Assembly (NCBI RefSeq): GCF_040869045.1
Contig: NC_090319.1
Span: 239,499,832-239,563,831, forward strand
Direction: 5' to 3'
DNA length: 64,000 bases
DNA from: Eurosta solidaginis
Lineage: Eukaryota > Arthropoda > Insecta > Diptera > Tephritidae
The notes under the pieces were generated by a model. That model saw only the letters and a program-made list of their open reading frames with translations. It did no database searches and was not told where the DNA came from. A program made the translations under genes and the position numbers. Positions 23,800 to 35,204 of the stretch are shown here, piece by piece. Each line of letters begins with the position of its first letter. Within the stretch, counting starts at the first letter, position 1.

Positions 23800-24347
23800 T
23801 GCCGGCGGGCCTGGGGCGAGGTGATCTGCATGAGATCCTGCAGCTCCTCCAGCGTTTCCTTGGCTTGATTGAATAAGCCGCGAAGGCGCTTTTGGAGGAT
23901 AGGACGACGTGGTTGGCGCGGCTTCTCTACACGACTGCGCTGGGACTGAGTAGTGGACTTCGGCCTGGTTGCCGTGCTAGTTCGCTGTTTCTGATTCCTC
24001 GGAGGTCGATTTGTTTCGCGGTCATGATTTGGCGAGCGTTTTGATAGAGCGCGGGGGGGCCTGTGAAGCAGAGTATGGTGTGCTAGCCCGCAGCGACGAC
24101 AACTTGTTGGAGAGTCACAGGCGCCCGTTACATGTGAGGTGGCTAAACAATTTATGCAGTAACGGTGCGCCTTTGCGGATTCATAGCGCTCGTCTGGAGT
24201 CATAGCCAGAAAAGCGCGGCAAAATCGAAGTGAGTGAATGCGGCAGCAGAGGCGGCACTTCCGATAATCCTTGGATCTGGAAAGAAACGTCGAAACCTTA
24301 TTAGAAGGGGGTATGTGTGATGAGGAGAGATTACATTCGGGTATCAT
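23757..24347 (-). CDS. Zinc-knuckle ORF downstream of BEL/Pao pol
   Basis: 196 codons, starting 30 bp after the pol stop and ending inside the 3' LTR. Three zinc-knuckle-like motifs are visible: CRLCCRIHSLRFC, YCINCLATSHVTGAC and CRRCGLAHHTLLH. An Arg/Pro/Gln-rich basic stretch (about residues 85-155) and an acidic C-terminus (DNLIEFED) follow. Such knuckles normally sit at the end of Gag and bind nucleic acid, yet this ORF is 3' of pol, where env would be. A pyrimidine tract ending TTTCTTTCCAG lies at 24287-24277, just before the knuckle block, and could be a splice acceptor. Alternatives are a captured gag piece or a genuine accessory gene. No stops or frameshifts. Confidence 0.7.
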   Translation of the reverse strand: MIPECNLSSSHIPPSNKVSTFLSRSKDYRKCRLCCRIHSLRFCRAFLAMTPDERYESAKAHRYCINCLATSHVTGACDSPTSCRRCGLAHHTLLHRPPRALSKRSPNHDRETNRPPRNQKQRTSTATRPKSTTQSQRSRVEKPRQPRRPILQKRLRGLFNQAKETLEELQDLMQITSPQARRHVEDMSDNLIEFED

Positions 24348-24377
24348 GAGGGGTCCTATAAAAACTGAGGAATACGA

Positions 24378-25901
24378 TTAGGCGGGGGGTAACAGACAGA
24401 GTTTCGTTATGTTGCGAGTGACAGTTCCGCCCTCGGTTCGGATATCTACTACGCGAACACTTTGATCACGAGCAGTATAAAGTTTTGTGATTCGGCCTAA
24501 CCGCCATTCGTTGGGTGGTAAGAGATCGTCTTTAATGACGACGAGGTCACCTTCCTTAACGTTGGCTTCTTGGCGTTGCCATTTGTATCGCTTGTGGAGT
24601 TCCTGGAGGTATTCGGTTTTCCAGCGTTTGCTGAATTGGTGATGCAGTACCTTTAGCTTTTGCCATTTGTTCACTAAAGAGAGGTTCTCACAGTTAGGCT
24701 CAGGAATAGACAGAAGGGGAGCACCGCGTATAAAATGACCTGGAGTTAAAGCTTTTAGATCGTCGGGGTCTTGTGACATTGGTGAAAGCGGTCTGAAGTT
24801 GAGGACCGCTTCTATGCGAATGAGGAGAGTGCTGAACTCCTCAAAGGTAAACTTCTGATTTCCGGCAACCTTGGTTAAGTGAATTTTAAAGCTTCTCACT
24901 GCTGCTTCCCACAATCCTCCCATGTGGAAGGCGTACGGAGGGATAAACTGCCATGAGAGTCTGTGGAGAGCATATTTGCTTACGATGTCTTCGGCAGCTT
25001 CCTGGAGAAATGTGGTAAACTCGCGTTGCAGGCTGCGTTGGGCTCCTACAAATGTTTTACCATTATCGGACATAATCTTTGAGGGGATGCCTCGACGGCC
25101 CACAAAACGGGCGAATGCTGCTTTGAAAGCTTCAGTGGTGAGGTCTGAGCAGACTTCGAGATGTATGGCTTTGGTGGAAAAGTATACGAAAACGCAGACG
25201 TATGCTTTGGCGTATGATGCACGTCGGACAGTTGACGTTTTGACGAGGAAAGGCCCTGCAAAATCTACTCCAGTGGTATGAAAGGGCAGTGAGTAAGTTA
25301 CGCGCTCTGGTGGTAGAGCGGCCATCACTTGAGATTTCATTTTTTGCTTATAGATAGTGCATTTCTTGCACTGAAATATGCATTTTTTCACCCTTTGTTT
25401 CAGGCGGGGAATATAATATTCTTGTTGGACCATGCGGATCATAAGTTGTGCATCGGCTTGGAGTAAGGTTGCATGGAGGAAGTCCAAAAGGAGAGCGCAG
25501 TACCGTGAGTTGTCGGGTATGATTATAGGGTGCTTTTCGTTGTGACTAATGTCTGCATAGGCGAGGCGTCCATTTACGCGTAATAGTCCCATTTCGTCCA
25601 AGACCGGGTTGAGCGGGAGCAACGCACTTCCTTTTCCGAGAGACTTTGCGGCTTTGAGGTCTGCAATCACTTTTCCATACTGGTTTTTCTGAGCGTTCGC
25701 AATGAGCTGCACCTTTGCATGACGAATCTCTTCTTGGGTGAGATGAATTGTGGAGTGTATCAGCTGTTTCCTGGACTTCGAGACAAATCGGCGAATGTAA
25801 GCGAGGACTCTCAATGCTCGAGCAAATGACGAAAACCGGTCCAGAAAGTCATGATTTTCCAGTGAGTGCAGGGCTTCTATCCGTCGTTGTTCTGGGGTGA
25901 G
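24378..25901 (-). pseudogene. BEL/Pao Pol C-terminal half (integrase)
   Basis: Open without a stop for 508 codons from the deletion junction (25901); there is no natural start because gag, protease and RT are deleted. In order: the tail of the RT-linker (DRFSSFARALRVLAYIRRF), the zinc-binding H...CIFQCKKC (integrase HHCC), the integrase core with GVDFAGPFLV, SDNGKTFVGAQ and GGLWEAAVRSFK supplying the D, D and E residues, and the BEL/Pao-type C-terminal domain (VKEGDLVVIKDDLLPP, WRLGRI). It would catalyse cDNA integration. The integrase looks intact, so the deletion is recent. Confidence 0.88.
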
Positions 25902-25910
25902 TCATTATGA

Positions 25911-26273
25911 CACATTCCACTGGACCGTTTACTTCTTTTGCTGAGCGCATACGTATGTATGTGGGTATACATAGATATGTGTACGCTAAACAGTAATTAT
26001 GTTTCTTATTTAAAGGGTTCTTCAAACAGGTAAATATACATGGTATTCCAAAAAGGGTGAGTATAGAATAAAGGTAAGTAATTTTAAGCAAATATTTCAT
26101 ATAGGTAAATATTTCAAAGGTAAGTAAAAGGTAAATATTTATAATATAAGTATTAGAAATTAATTCATTTCAGTATAATTATAATTTTTCTTTTCAGATA
26201 ATATGTATGTATTATATATATAAATTTATTTTAATCCTCAAACTCTATAAGGTTATCGCTCATGTCTTCAACA
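25911..26273 (-). repeat. BEL/Pao 5' LTR, 3'-deleted
   Basis: Identical in length (363 bp) and nearly identical in sequence to 23437-23799. It breaks at CACATTCC and joins pol sequence directly, which marks the internal deletion junction. Confidence 0.8.
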
Positions 26274-27674
26274 CCCTTTTAAAACACTTATTAACACCTT
26301 TCGTTTGATACGTATATTGTACAAACAAATTCTAGAGTCAACCCTGGTCCACTTTTATAACGATATTCCGAAAAGGCGTCCACCTATAGAACTAAGGCCC
26401 ACTCCCTTTTAAAATACTCATTAACACCTTTCATTTGATACCCATATCGTACAAAAAAATTCTAGAGTCACCCCTGGCCCACCTTTATGGCGATATCTCG
26501 AAAAGGCATCCACCTATAGAACTAAGGCCGCTCCCTTTTAAAATACTCATTAACACCTTTCATTTGATACCCATATCGTACAAACAAATTCTAGAGTCAC
26601 CCCTGGTCCACCTTTATGGCGATATCTCGAAAAGGCGTGCACCTATAGAACTAAGGCCTACGCCCTTTTAAAATACTCATTAGTACCTTTCATTTGATAC
26701 CCATATTGTACAAACGCATTCTAGAGTCACCCCTGGTCCACGTTTATGGCGATATCCCGAAAAGGCGTCCACCCATAGAACTAAGGCCCAATCCCTTTTA
26801 AAACACTTATTAACACCTTTCGTTTGATACGTATATTGTACAAACGCATTCTAGAGTCAACCCTGGTCCACTTTTATAACGATATTCCGAAAAGGCCTCC
26901 ACCTATAGAACTAAGGCCCACTCCCTTTTAAAATACTCATTAACACCTTTCATTTGATACCCATATAGTACAAACAAATTCTAGAGTCACCCCTGGTCCA
27001 CCTTTATGGCGATATCTCGAAAAGGCATCCACATATAGAACTAAGGCCCACGCCCTCTTAAAATACTCATTAACACCTTTCATTTGATACTCATATCGTA
27101 CAAACAAATTCTAGAGTCACCCCTGGTCCATCTTTATGGCGATATCTCGAAAAGGCGTCCATCTATAGAACTTAGGCCCACGCCCTTTTAAAATACTCAT
27201 TAATACCTTTCATTTGATAACCATATCGTACAAAATAAATTCTAGAGTCACCCCTGGTCCATCTTTATGGCGATATCTCGAAAAGGCGTCCATCTATAGA
27301 ACTTAGGCCCACTCCCTTTTAAAATTATCGTTAACACATTTCATTTGATACCCATATCGTTCAAACAAATTCTGGAGTCAGGCCTGGTCCACCTTTATGG
27401 CGATATCCCTAAATGGCGTCCATCTATGGAACTATGGCCCACTTCCTCTTAAAATACACGTTAATACCTTTAATTTGATACACATGTCATACAAACACAT
27501 TCCAGGGTTACCCTAGGTTCTTTTTACAATATGGTGATTTTCCCTTACTTTGTCTCCACAGCTCTCAACTGAGTATGTAATGTTCGGTTACACCCGAACT
27601 TAGCCTTCCTTACTTGTTTTAACTAGCCTACTTTGCGTGTCACCTAAGAATTTACCCGCATTGTTTTATATTAA

Positions 27675-28426
27675 CGCCCCGATTCTAGTGTGGTAGCAAC
27701 ATTCTTCGCCCCGGTAACGAAATCATGTGGAAACTTTTACACCCTTTTGGTATTCTATCCGCGAAAGTAGCCGGATAATTTTTTACCCACAAAAGTAGGT
27801 GGTTACATCGAAATAACCACACAACAGCTGTTGTTTAGAAAAAGGCAAAACTGAAAAATAACGAATTGTAAGCGGAAATAAGTAAAGTTAATAGTAAAAA
27901 GTGTTGCCTCTTGCTATATATTATATATTTGTTTACATTATGTTCTTTTACATAATAAATTACAATATAACTATGTAAAATCTTATGCATGTATGTACAT
28001 ATATACACATCGTCTCGTTTATTCGTTTACCTCGTATCTACGAGTGACACATTTTCGGTAAAGCCATGGCGGAAACATACAAGGTGGCAGCATGGTGACA
28101 TACCTACAAACATAAATAAAAATTGCATGTACTTTGTTTTTGCAAATTCGATGGACGAATGTCAAAATCGTACTGCGCCGGAAGTTGTTGTATCAAATCA
28201 AATAAAAAGTTTATATTCAGCTGTCGCATGCTGCCACTTTGTATCGTTCCGCCATGGATAAAGCGAAGAAACCCAACTTTTAAATTTCACCCCAGACATT
28301 GGTGAGTTCTTCGGTGATGACAGCGTTTCTACTTTGGCCAGAATCGCGAATAAAAGAACTGGTAACGATTTTCGGTTACATAATGTTCTGGGTACTATTT
28401 TACCGGTAACGCTCAGGATCGGCCCG
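27675..28426. mobile_element. PIF/Harbinger-like element X, copy 1
   Basis: Flanked by TAA on both sides (27672-27674, 28427-28429). Ends are CGCCCCGATTCTAG and, inverted, CGGGCCGATCCTG. A 3-bp TWA duplication is typical of PIF/Harbinger. It shares about 400 bp at its left and 160 bp at its right with the copy at 46-47.8 kb, and it lacks that copy's 1.26-kb internal insert. It contains the MITE at 28064. No transposase. Confidence 0.75.
28064..28258. mobile_element. MITE with 31-bp terminal inverted repeats
   Basis: The left arm at 28064-28094 starts CCATGGCGGAAACATACAAG. The right arm at 28227-28257 is its reverse complement with about three mismatches. TAAAG lies on both sides (28059-28063, 28259-28263), a likely 5-bp target duplication. 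The other copy of element X lacks it and reads GGTAAAGCGAA straight through. Confidence 0.75.
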
Positions 28427-28429
28427 TAA

Positions 28430-28559
28430 TACTATCTTATGCCCGTGGGTTTTACCCCACGTTTCTATAAAAATATGCAGGCTACGAGTAACTGGCCATG
28501 GGTAAAACATGAGTTCGTAAGATTGAATTCTGCTACAGCTAATGACTGTTGTTGTATGA
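28430..28559. other. Spacer between element X and helicase remnant
   Basis: No assignable feature. Confidence 0.3.
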
Positions 28560-29700
28560 TATATTCACATTTGTATCAGGATTCCCTTCGCGTAGGTTAG
28601 GTTGACAATTGAGTTGCAGAAGCCCTGAAGCTATAAAGGTTTGTATTGTGCTCATCAATGCCTTGATTCGCAGCTAATGATCGTCCTTGACCTTCATTGA
28701 TAGGGATAGGGAATTTGAGGCATTTAAAATTGAAAAGACAAACCTATTGGTATCTATGGAGTCCCTGGTTTTAAACTTTTTTGTTTTCGAAAATTTCCGA
28801 TAAAATGAATTGCTCCAATGACACTTGTAAAAGTTTTGTGATGAAAAGCCTTGTCCCATTACATAAGCGTGGAGGATCGAAATAACGAAGCATAAATATT
28901 ATGATATTATGGGCCCTTTTTAAGGACCAATCAATGAGGAGAAATTTCTGATGGCTCAAAAGAGCAAATATCGGATATGCTCAGCGTACGACTCTTCCAC
29001 GACTGTGTTAATAGAGTGATAAATTGTCTTGGTTCTAGTGATATTAACATCCTCATTTTAAGGTGCCTAAAATGCCTTTTCTCAAAGCCATTTATTGTTT
29101 GTAAAGATATGTACAATATCTGGAAGAAACATTAGCTAATAAAGCTTCAGGTTGTATCATAATTTCTCAAAAACTTGCAGGAAAAGAAATCAAATCTCTT
29201 AGTAAAGAAATAGGAATTTAGCCATAATTAATTTCAAGAAGTTGCTTAGCAAAAGTTGCGGCTGAAGTGTTTCCGCCAAATTGACCTCTCATATTTCTAA
29301 AGAGAGTAAATTTTTGGTACGTAAAACCGTCTATAGACGAAAAAGAACGCATTTACTTCAACTGCGGCTGTTCCAGCAGGTAACAAGAAAGTACCACCTT
29401 TGGGATGGCCATTACACCTTAAATTCTTAGGAGTTCGGTCCAAAACTTGACACCCTCACTTTGGCCTGACCGTTTGCTTATTTTGCACATCGGTGTATCA
29501 GACAGCGGTCATTTAAATGCGGAGTTGTACGTCCATCACACAAAGGGTATCCGCGGTATCTGAGAAAGCAACTGCCATAGTGATTTCTCTTTTTGCTCTT
29601 ACATCAATTAATATAAGATTAAAAAGAAATGTTTTTTCCGGTTTCTCCAGGCGTATCCAAAAATACCAACCTTAAAGATAACAAAAAAGAATACTAAAGG
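28560..29700 (-). pseudogene. Helitron/Helentron Pif1-like helicase remnant
   Basis: Read on the minus strand with many frameshifts, the segments follow the order of a Helitron Pif1 domain: a degraded Walker-A region ending KTFLFNLILIDVR (about 29640), LDRTPKNLR and a GG..LL.AG box (about 29400), then FAKQLLEIN...LISFPASF (about 29200), then TIYHSINTVVEESYAE (about 29000), then YFDPPRLCNGTRLFITKLL (about 28860) and finally FQFKCLKFP...INEGQGRSL, the decayed TINKAQGQ motif. Rep nuclease was not found. It lies between two HINE-1 copies and might be a relic of an autonomous relative, but it is not enclosed by HINE ends. Confidence 0.75.
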
Positions 29701-29869
29701 AATAACAGCCAAACCCAACTCTGCAATCAAACTTTAAAAAAATAAAAAAAAAAATAAATAAAAACAAGTAAGGAAGGTTAAGTTCGGGTGTAACCGAACA
29801 TTACATACTCAGTTGAGAGCTGTGGAGACAAAGTAAGGGAAAATCACCATGTTGTAAAAAGAACCTAGG

Positions 29870-31990
29870 GTAACCCTGGAATGTGTTTTATGACATGTGT
29901 ATCAAATGAAAGGTATTAAAGAGTATTTTAAGAGGGAGTGGGCCATAGTTCTATAGGTGGACGCCATTTAGGTATATCGCCATAAAGGTGGATCAGGGTT
30001 GACTCTAGAATTTGTTTGTGCGATATGGGTATCAAATGAAAGGTGTTAATGAGTACTTTAAAAGGGAGTGATCCTTATTTCCATAGGTGGACGCAGTTTC
30101 GTGATATCGTCATAAAGGGGACCAGGGGTGACTCTAGAATGCGTTTGTACACTACGGGTGTCAAACGAAAGGTATAAATGAGAATTTTAAGAGGGCGTGG
30201 GCCTTAGTTCTATATGTGGAAGCCTTTTTGAGATATCGCCATAAAGGTGGACCAGGGGTGACTCTAGAATTTGTTTGTACTATATGGGTATCAAATGAAA
30301 GGTGTTAATGAGTATTTTAAAAGGGAGTGGACCTTAGTTCTATAGGTGGACGCCTTTTCGGAATATCGTTATAAAAGTGGACCAGGGTTGACTCTAGAAT
30401 GCGTTTGTACAATATGGGTATCAAACGAAAGGTGTTAATAAGTGTTTTAAAAGGGAGTGGGCCTTAGCTCTATGGGTGGACGCCTTTTCGGGATATCGCC
30501 ATAAAAGTGGACCAGAGGTGACTCTAGAATGCGTTTGTACAATATGGGTATCAAATGAAAGGTGTTAATGCGTATTTTAAAAGGCCGTGGGCCTTAGTTC
30601 TATAGATGGACGCCTTTTCGAGATATCTCCATAAAGGTGGATCAGGGTTGACTCTAGAATTTGTTTGTGCGATATGGGTATCAAATGAAAGGTGTTAATG
30701 AGTACTTTAAAATGGAGTGATCCTTATTTCCATAGGTGGACGCCTTTTCGGGATATCGTCATAAAGGTGGACCAGGGGTGACTCTAGAATTTGTTTGTAC
30801 TATATGGGTATCAAATGAAAGGTGTTAATGAGTATTTTAAAAGGGAGTGGGCCTTAGCTCTATGGGTGGACGCCTTTTCGGGATATCGCCATAAAAGTGG
30901 ACCAGAGGTGACTCTAGAATGCGTTTGTACAATATGGGTATCAAATGAAAGGTGTTAATGAGTATTTTAAAAGGGAGTGGACCTTAGTTCTATAGGTGGA
31001 CGCCTTTTCGGAATATCGTTATAAAAGTGGACCAGGGTTGACTCTAGAATGCGTTTGTACAATATGGGTATCAAACGAAAGGTGTTAATAAGTGTTTTAA
31101 AAGGGAGTGGGCCTTAGCTCTATGGGTGGACGCCTTTTCGGGATATCGCCATAAAGGTGGACCAGGGGTGACTCTAGAATTCGTTTGTACGATATGGGTT
31201 TCAAATGAAAGGTGTTAATAAGTATTTTAAAAGAGCGTGGGCCTTAGTTCTATAGGTGGACGCCTTTTCGAGATATCGCCATAAAGGTGGACCAGGGGTG
31301 ACTCTAGAATCTGTTTGTACGATATGGGTATCAAATGTTGTTGTTGTTGTTGTTGTTGTAGCGATTAGTTACTCCCCGAAGGTTTTGGGGAGTTTTATCG
31401 ATGTGATGGTCCTTTGTCGGATACAGATCCGATACGCTCCGGTAACACAGCACCATTAAGGTGCTGGCCCGACCATCTCGGGAACGATTTATATGGTCAC
31501 ATTAAACCTTCAGGCCATCCCTCCCTCCCCACCCCCAAGTTCCATGAGGAGCTTGGGGTCGCCAGAGCCTCGTCTGTTAGTGAAACGGGATTCGCCGCTC
31601 GAAGGTGAGGTTGACAATTGGGTTGAAGAAGCTATATATTGCGCTACACAACCCCTTGAATCCCATGGGTATCAAATGAAAAGTGTTAATGAGTATTTTA
31701 AAAGGGAGTGGGCCTTAGTTCCATAGGTGGATGCCTTTTCGAGATATCGCCATAAAGGTGGGCCAGGGGTGACTCTAGAATTTTTTTGTACGATATGGGT
31801 ATCAAATGAAAGGTTTTAATGAGTATTTTAAAAAGGAGTGGGCCTTAGTTCTATATGTGGACGCCTTTTCGAGATATCCCATAAACGTGGACCAGGGGTG
31901 ACTCTAGAATATGTTTGTACGATATGGGTATCAAATTAAGGGTATTAATTAGGGTTTTAAAACGCAGTGGCCCTTAGCTGTATATGTGAA
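29870..31990 (-). repeat. 130-bp tandem array inside HINE-1
   Basis: About fourteen monomers at an exact 130-bp period (for example, ATAAAxGTGGACCAG at 30241, 30371, 30501 and 30631), interrupted by the 31338-31664 insert. Variants such as TAGCTCTATGGGTGG recur at intervals of several units, pointing to block duplication. Confidence 0.9.
31338..31664. mobile_element. SINE-like element with (TTG)n end
   Basis: A 327-bp insert flanked by an exact 14-bp duplication ATGGGTATCAAATG (31324-31337, 31665-31678). One end is a (TTG)n tract and the other ends GAATCCC. The duplication length indicates LINE-type retroposition. On the minus strand the (CAA)n run would be a 3' tail. No clear A/B box pair was found, so it may derive from a LINE 3' end instead of a tRNA. 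Confidence 0.75.
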
Positions 31991-33303
31991 AGCGTTTTCG
32001 AGATATCGACCAAAATGTGGACCAGGGTGATCCAGAACTTCATCTGTCGGGTACCGCTAATTTATTTATGTATGTGATACCACGAACAGTATTCCTTCCA
32101 AGATTCCAAGGGCTTTTGATTTCGCCCTGCAAAACTTTTTCATTTTCTTCTACTTAATATGGTAGGTGTCACACCCCTTTTACGAGTTTTTTTCTAAAGT
32201 TATATCTTGCGTCAATAGAGCAATAGAATTACCATGTTTCATCCCTTTTTTCGTATCTGGTATATAATTATGGCATTTTTTTCATTTTTCGTAATTTTCG
32301 ATATCGAAAAAGTGGGCGTGTTCATAGTCGGATTTCGGCCATTTTTTACACCAATACAAAGTGAGTTCAGATAAGTACATGAACTGAGTTTAGTAAAGAT
32401 ATATCGATTTTTGCTCAAGTTATCGTGTTAACGGCCGAGCGGAAGGACAGACGGTCGACTGTGTATAAAAACTGGGCGTGGCTTCAACCGATTTCGCCCT
32501 TTTTCAAAACAGTTATCGTCCTAGAATCTAAGCCTCTACCAAATTTCACAAGGATTGGTAGATTTTTGTTCGACTTATGGCATTAAAATTATCCTAGACA
32601 AATTAAATGAAAAAGGGCGGAGCCACGCCCATTTTGAAATTTCTTTTATTTTTGTATTTGTTTGCGACATATCATTACTGGAGTTGAATGTTGACATAAT
32701 TTACTTATATACTGTAAAGACATTAACTTTTCTTTTAAAATTTGAATTTAAAAAATTTTTTTTTAAAAAGTGGGCGTGGTCGTTCTCCGATTTTGCTAAT
32801 TTTTATTAAGCAGACATATAGTAATAAGAGTAACGTTCCTGCCAAATTTCATCATGATATCTTCAACGACTGCCAAATTACAGCTTGCAAAACTTCTAAA
32901 TTTTACTAGTTTTCTATTCTGCGTCATAAGTTAAACTCACCTACCAAGTTTCATCGCTTAATCCGTATTTGGTAATGAATTATCGCCCTTTTTCGATTTT
33001 TCGATATCGAAAAAGTGGGCGTGGTTATTGTCCGATATCGTTCATTTTAAATAGCGATCTGAGATTAGTGCCCAGGAACCTACATACCAAATTTCATCAA
33101 GATACCTCGAAATTTACTCAAGTTATCGTGTTAACGGACAGACGGACGGACGGACGGACGGACATGGCTCAATCGAATTTTTTTTCGATACTGATGATTT
33201 TGATATATGGAAGTCTATATCTATCTCGATTCCTTTATACCTGTACAACCAACCGTTATCCAATCAAAGTTAATATACTCTGTGGCTCTGCTCAACTGAG
33301 TAT

Positions 33304-34290
33304 AAAAAAATCAAACTTTACGTGTTGAAATAACCTCAGTTTTTAAGGTAGCCATAGTTCTGAGAGCCCATTTGTCATGTTTTTTTTTTCAATTCCATAT
33401 ATTACTGGTGCTGTTAGGACTTAACGTCATATAGCTCCTTACCAATTTTCATTATTCCATTTGTATGATAGCTGCCACCCTCTTTTTTATATTGAAGTTA
33501 TATTTAGCCTATGACAATCTTTGGAAAGTTTCTAGTGGGTGATTAAAATTTAGTTGTGATCGGCCGATCCGTTTAGGGCGCAACCCGATTTATACCTACA
33601 TACAAACATTCATAATTTTAACTTTATATATATATATACTTATAGATAGAAGATGTGGATAGACTGAAGTTAACAAAAAATTTTAACGGCGGAAGATTGT
33701 TAAACATCCAAAAGGAATAACAACCAAACAACTGTAGTCAAATTTTAGCTGTTATAAAAACCTAACTTTGTAAGGCAGCCATAGTTCTGAAAATTTCCAT
33801 TTGTAAGGAAGGTACCACGCCCTCTTTTCCCCAATTCCACAGTTTACTGGAGGTGTTAGGACTTAACCTCATATGGCTCCTTAACAATTTTCACTATCCT
33901 ACCATTTCTACATCCAGAGATATGCAGTATGATAAATTCCATTTATATGGGAGGTGCCATGCCCCTTCTACCCCACCCCACATTTTCTTGCGGGTGTTAG
34001 GGATTGGCCTCATATAACTCCTTACTAAATTTCAATGTTCTAGCATGAATACCTTCAGAGTTATGTAGTACAAAATATTCATTTTGCATGGGAGGTGCCA
34101 CGCCCCTTTTATTTTAAGCTGGGTCGATTTATTAAAATATATCACGCCATCGATCTTTCGATAGGTTTTGGGCTCAGGAAAAAAAGTTCCACTAAGCATA
34201 CCCAAAAAAATAATATTCGAGCCTGCAAAATTTGAGTTTTTTGACCTTTTTTCTTTGATTTTTAAGGCTTTTTTCATGGCCTAGTTAAAA
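33304..34290. repeat. Diverged dispersed repeat with GGAGGTGCCACGCCCC blocks
   Basis: Three to four related segments contain GGxAGxTxCCACxCC followed by TTACTGGxGGTGTTAGGACTTA and CTCATATxxCTCCTTA (about 33370-33500, 33780-33900, 33940-34050, 34085-34115). The period is about 150 bp but loose. A (TA)n tract is near 33625. No coding signal. Confidence 0.55.
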
Positions 34291-35204
34291 AATTTTCATT
34301 TGATTTTAAAATTTTTATGTTTACCCTGTCCGACTCAAAACTGTCCGCTAAAAACTTTGGCGATAACAGTTTTTTGAAAAAAACAAAAATATCTTTTTGG
34401 GTTTTGAGAAAATAATAAATTTTTTCGCCATTTTTTTAAGGGTTTTATTCAGAAACGTGCAAAAGTGTTGTCGATGAAAACGAATTTGTGTCATTGTTCC
34501 TATCCCACTTAAAATTATGCGATAAAAACGCTTGCATTAACAGCTTTAAAAAAAATTTCTTTTTTGGTTTTTGGGACTTCTCTTGTCGAAATCAATTTTT
34601 TTCATTTTCAAAGCTCCAAATCATTTTTTATGTATATGTTTCCGTTAGACCCGGCCCACCAATAAGTATACCAAAATGATCAGGGGAAGAGCTAAGTTGA
34701 TTTAGCCATGTCCGTCCGTCTGTCCGTTTGTTTGAACGCAAACTAGTCCCTCAATTTTTGAGATATCCTGGTGAAATTCGGTAAGCAGGCATATTTTGAT
34801 GGGGGATTTGACACCTGTCGGAAGCGACCGGATCGGACCAATATAGAATATACCTCCCATACAATCGATTGTTCAGTAAGAGGGTTTTCGCCATTTCTGC
34901 CCCATTTCTGCCTCATTTTAACAGCTAGCAACATCAAATTTTATCACAAACTTACGTATTGGGCATAAATTGTTGTCTGAAAAAATTATCAAGATCGGAC
35001 ATATTTAGAACATATATCCCATACAACCGACTGTTCAGGTAAGAGGATTTTTGTTGATAAACGCCCTAGACTGATGAAGAGTGTGATGACTAGTAGTAGC
35101 TAGGACCTACCTAATTATTTTCTAGTTTTTATTATTATTATTAGTTCATGTAAGTATCGTTTTCAATAAAACCGTTTAACTTAAAATTTTTCGTTAAATT
35201 ATTT
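34291..35204. repeat. AT-rich spacer and HINE-2-related fragment
   Basis: The part at about 34640-34850 is the reverse complement of the 61390-61540 sequence (GCCATGTCCGTCCGTC, then ACTAGTCCCTCAATTTTTGA), so it is a piece of the sister family HINE-2. The rest, including a repeated CCCATACAA/GTTCAG motif, is unassigned. No coding signal. Confidence 0.5.

Larger units (their letters stand above)
23205..26273 (-). mobile_element. BEL/Pao LTR retrotransposon, internally deleted
   Basis: On the minus strand the 3,069-bp insert runs from TGTTGAAGACATGAGC to TTTTATACA and is flanked by CCCTT on both sides (23200-23204 and 26274-26278). A 5-bp duplication is usual for BEL/Pao. The uninterrupted target can be read in a sister monomer near 26791 (AATCCCTTTTAAAAC). 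The 5' LTR and everything up to mid-pol are deleted except for 363 bp of LTR. Confidence 0.88.
22050..27616 (+). mobile_element. HINE-1 copy split by a BEL/Pao insertion
   Basis: The left part (22050-23204) starts TTATACTCAGTTGAGCAG and runs through the modules into the 130-bp array. The right part (26274-27616) resumes the array in register and ends with the hairpin and CCTTCCTTACTTG followed by TT. A deletion inside the modular half joins ATATATATGTTGCAAC to the ATTCCATAATTATATACC module. The host repeat therefore predates the LTR element. Confidence 0.88.
29765..33303 (-). mobile_element. HINE-1 copy, full length
   Basis: Starts CAAGTAAGGAAGG, with the hairpin GTTCGG (29782-29787)/CCGAAC (29794-29799) and sub-terminal ATACTCAGTTGAGAGCT at 29805-29821. 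It ends with CTCAACTGAGTATAAA. The 130-bp array (about 29870-31990) is followed by about 1.3 kb of modules. A SINE-like element is inserted in the array. A 33-bp segment of the fourth module is deleted relative to other copies. Confidence 0.9.

Noticed and set aside
24922..25281. Plus-strand 119-codon frame
   Set aside because: Antisense shadow of the BEL/Pao integrase.
28123..28305. 60-90 codon frames across the MITE
   Set aside because: They span the MITE edge and have no motif.
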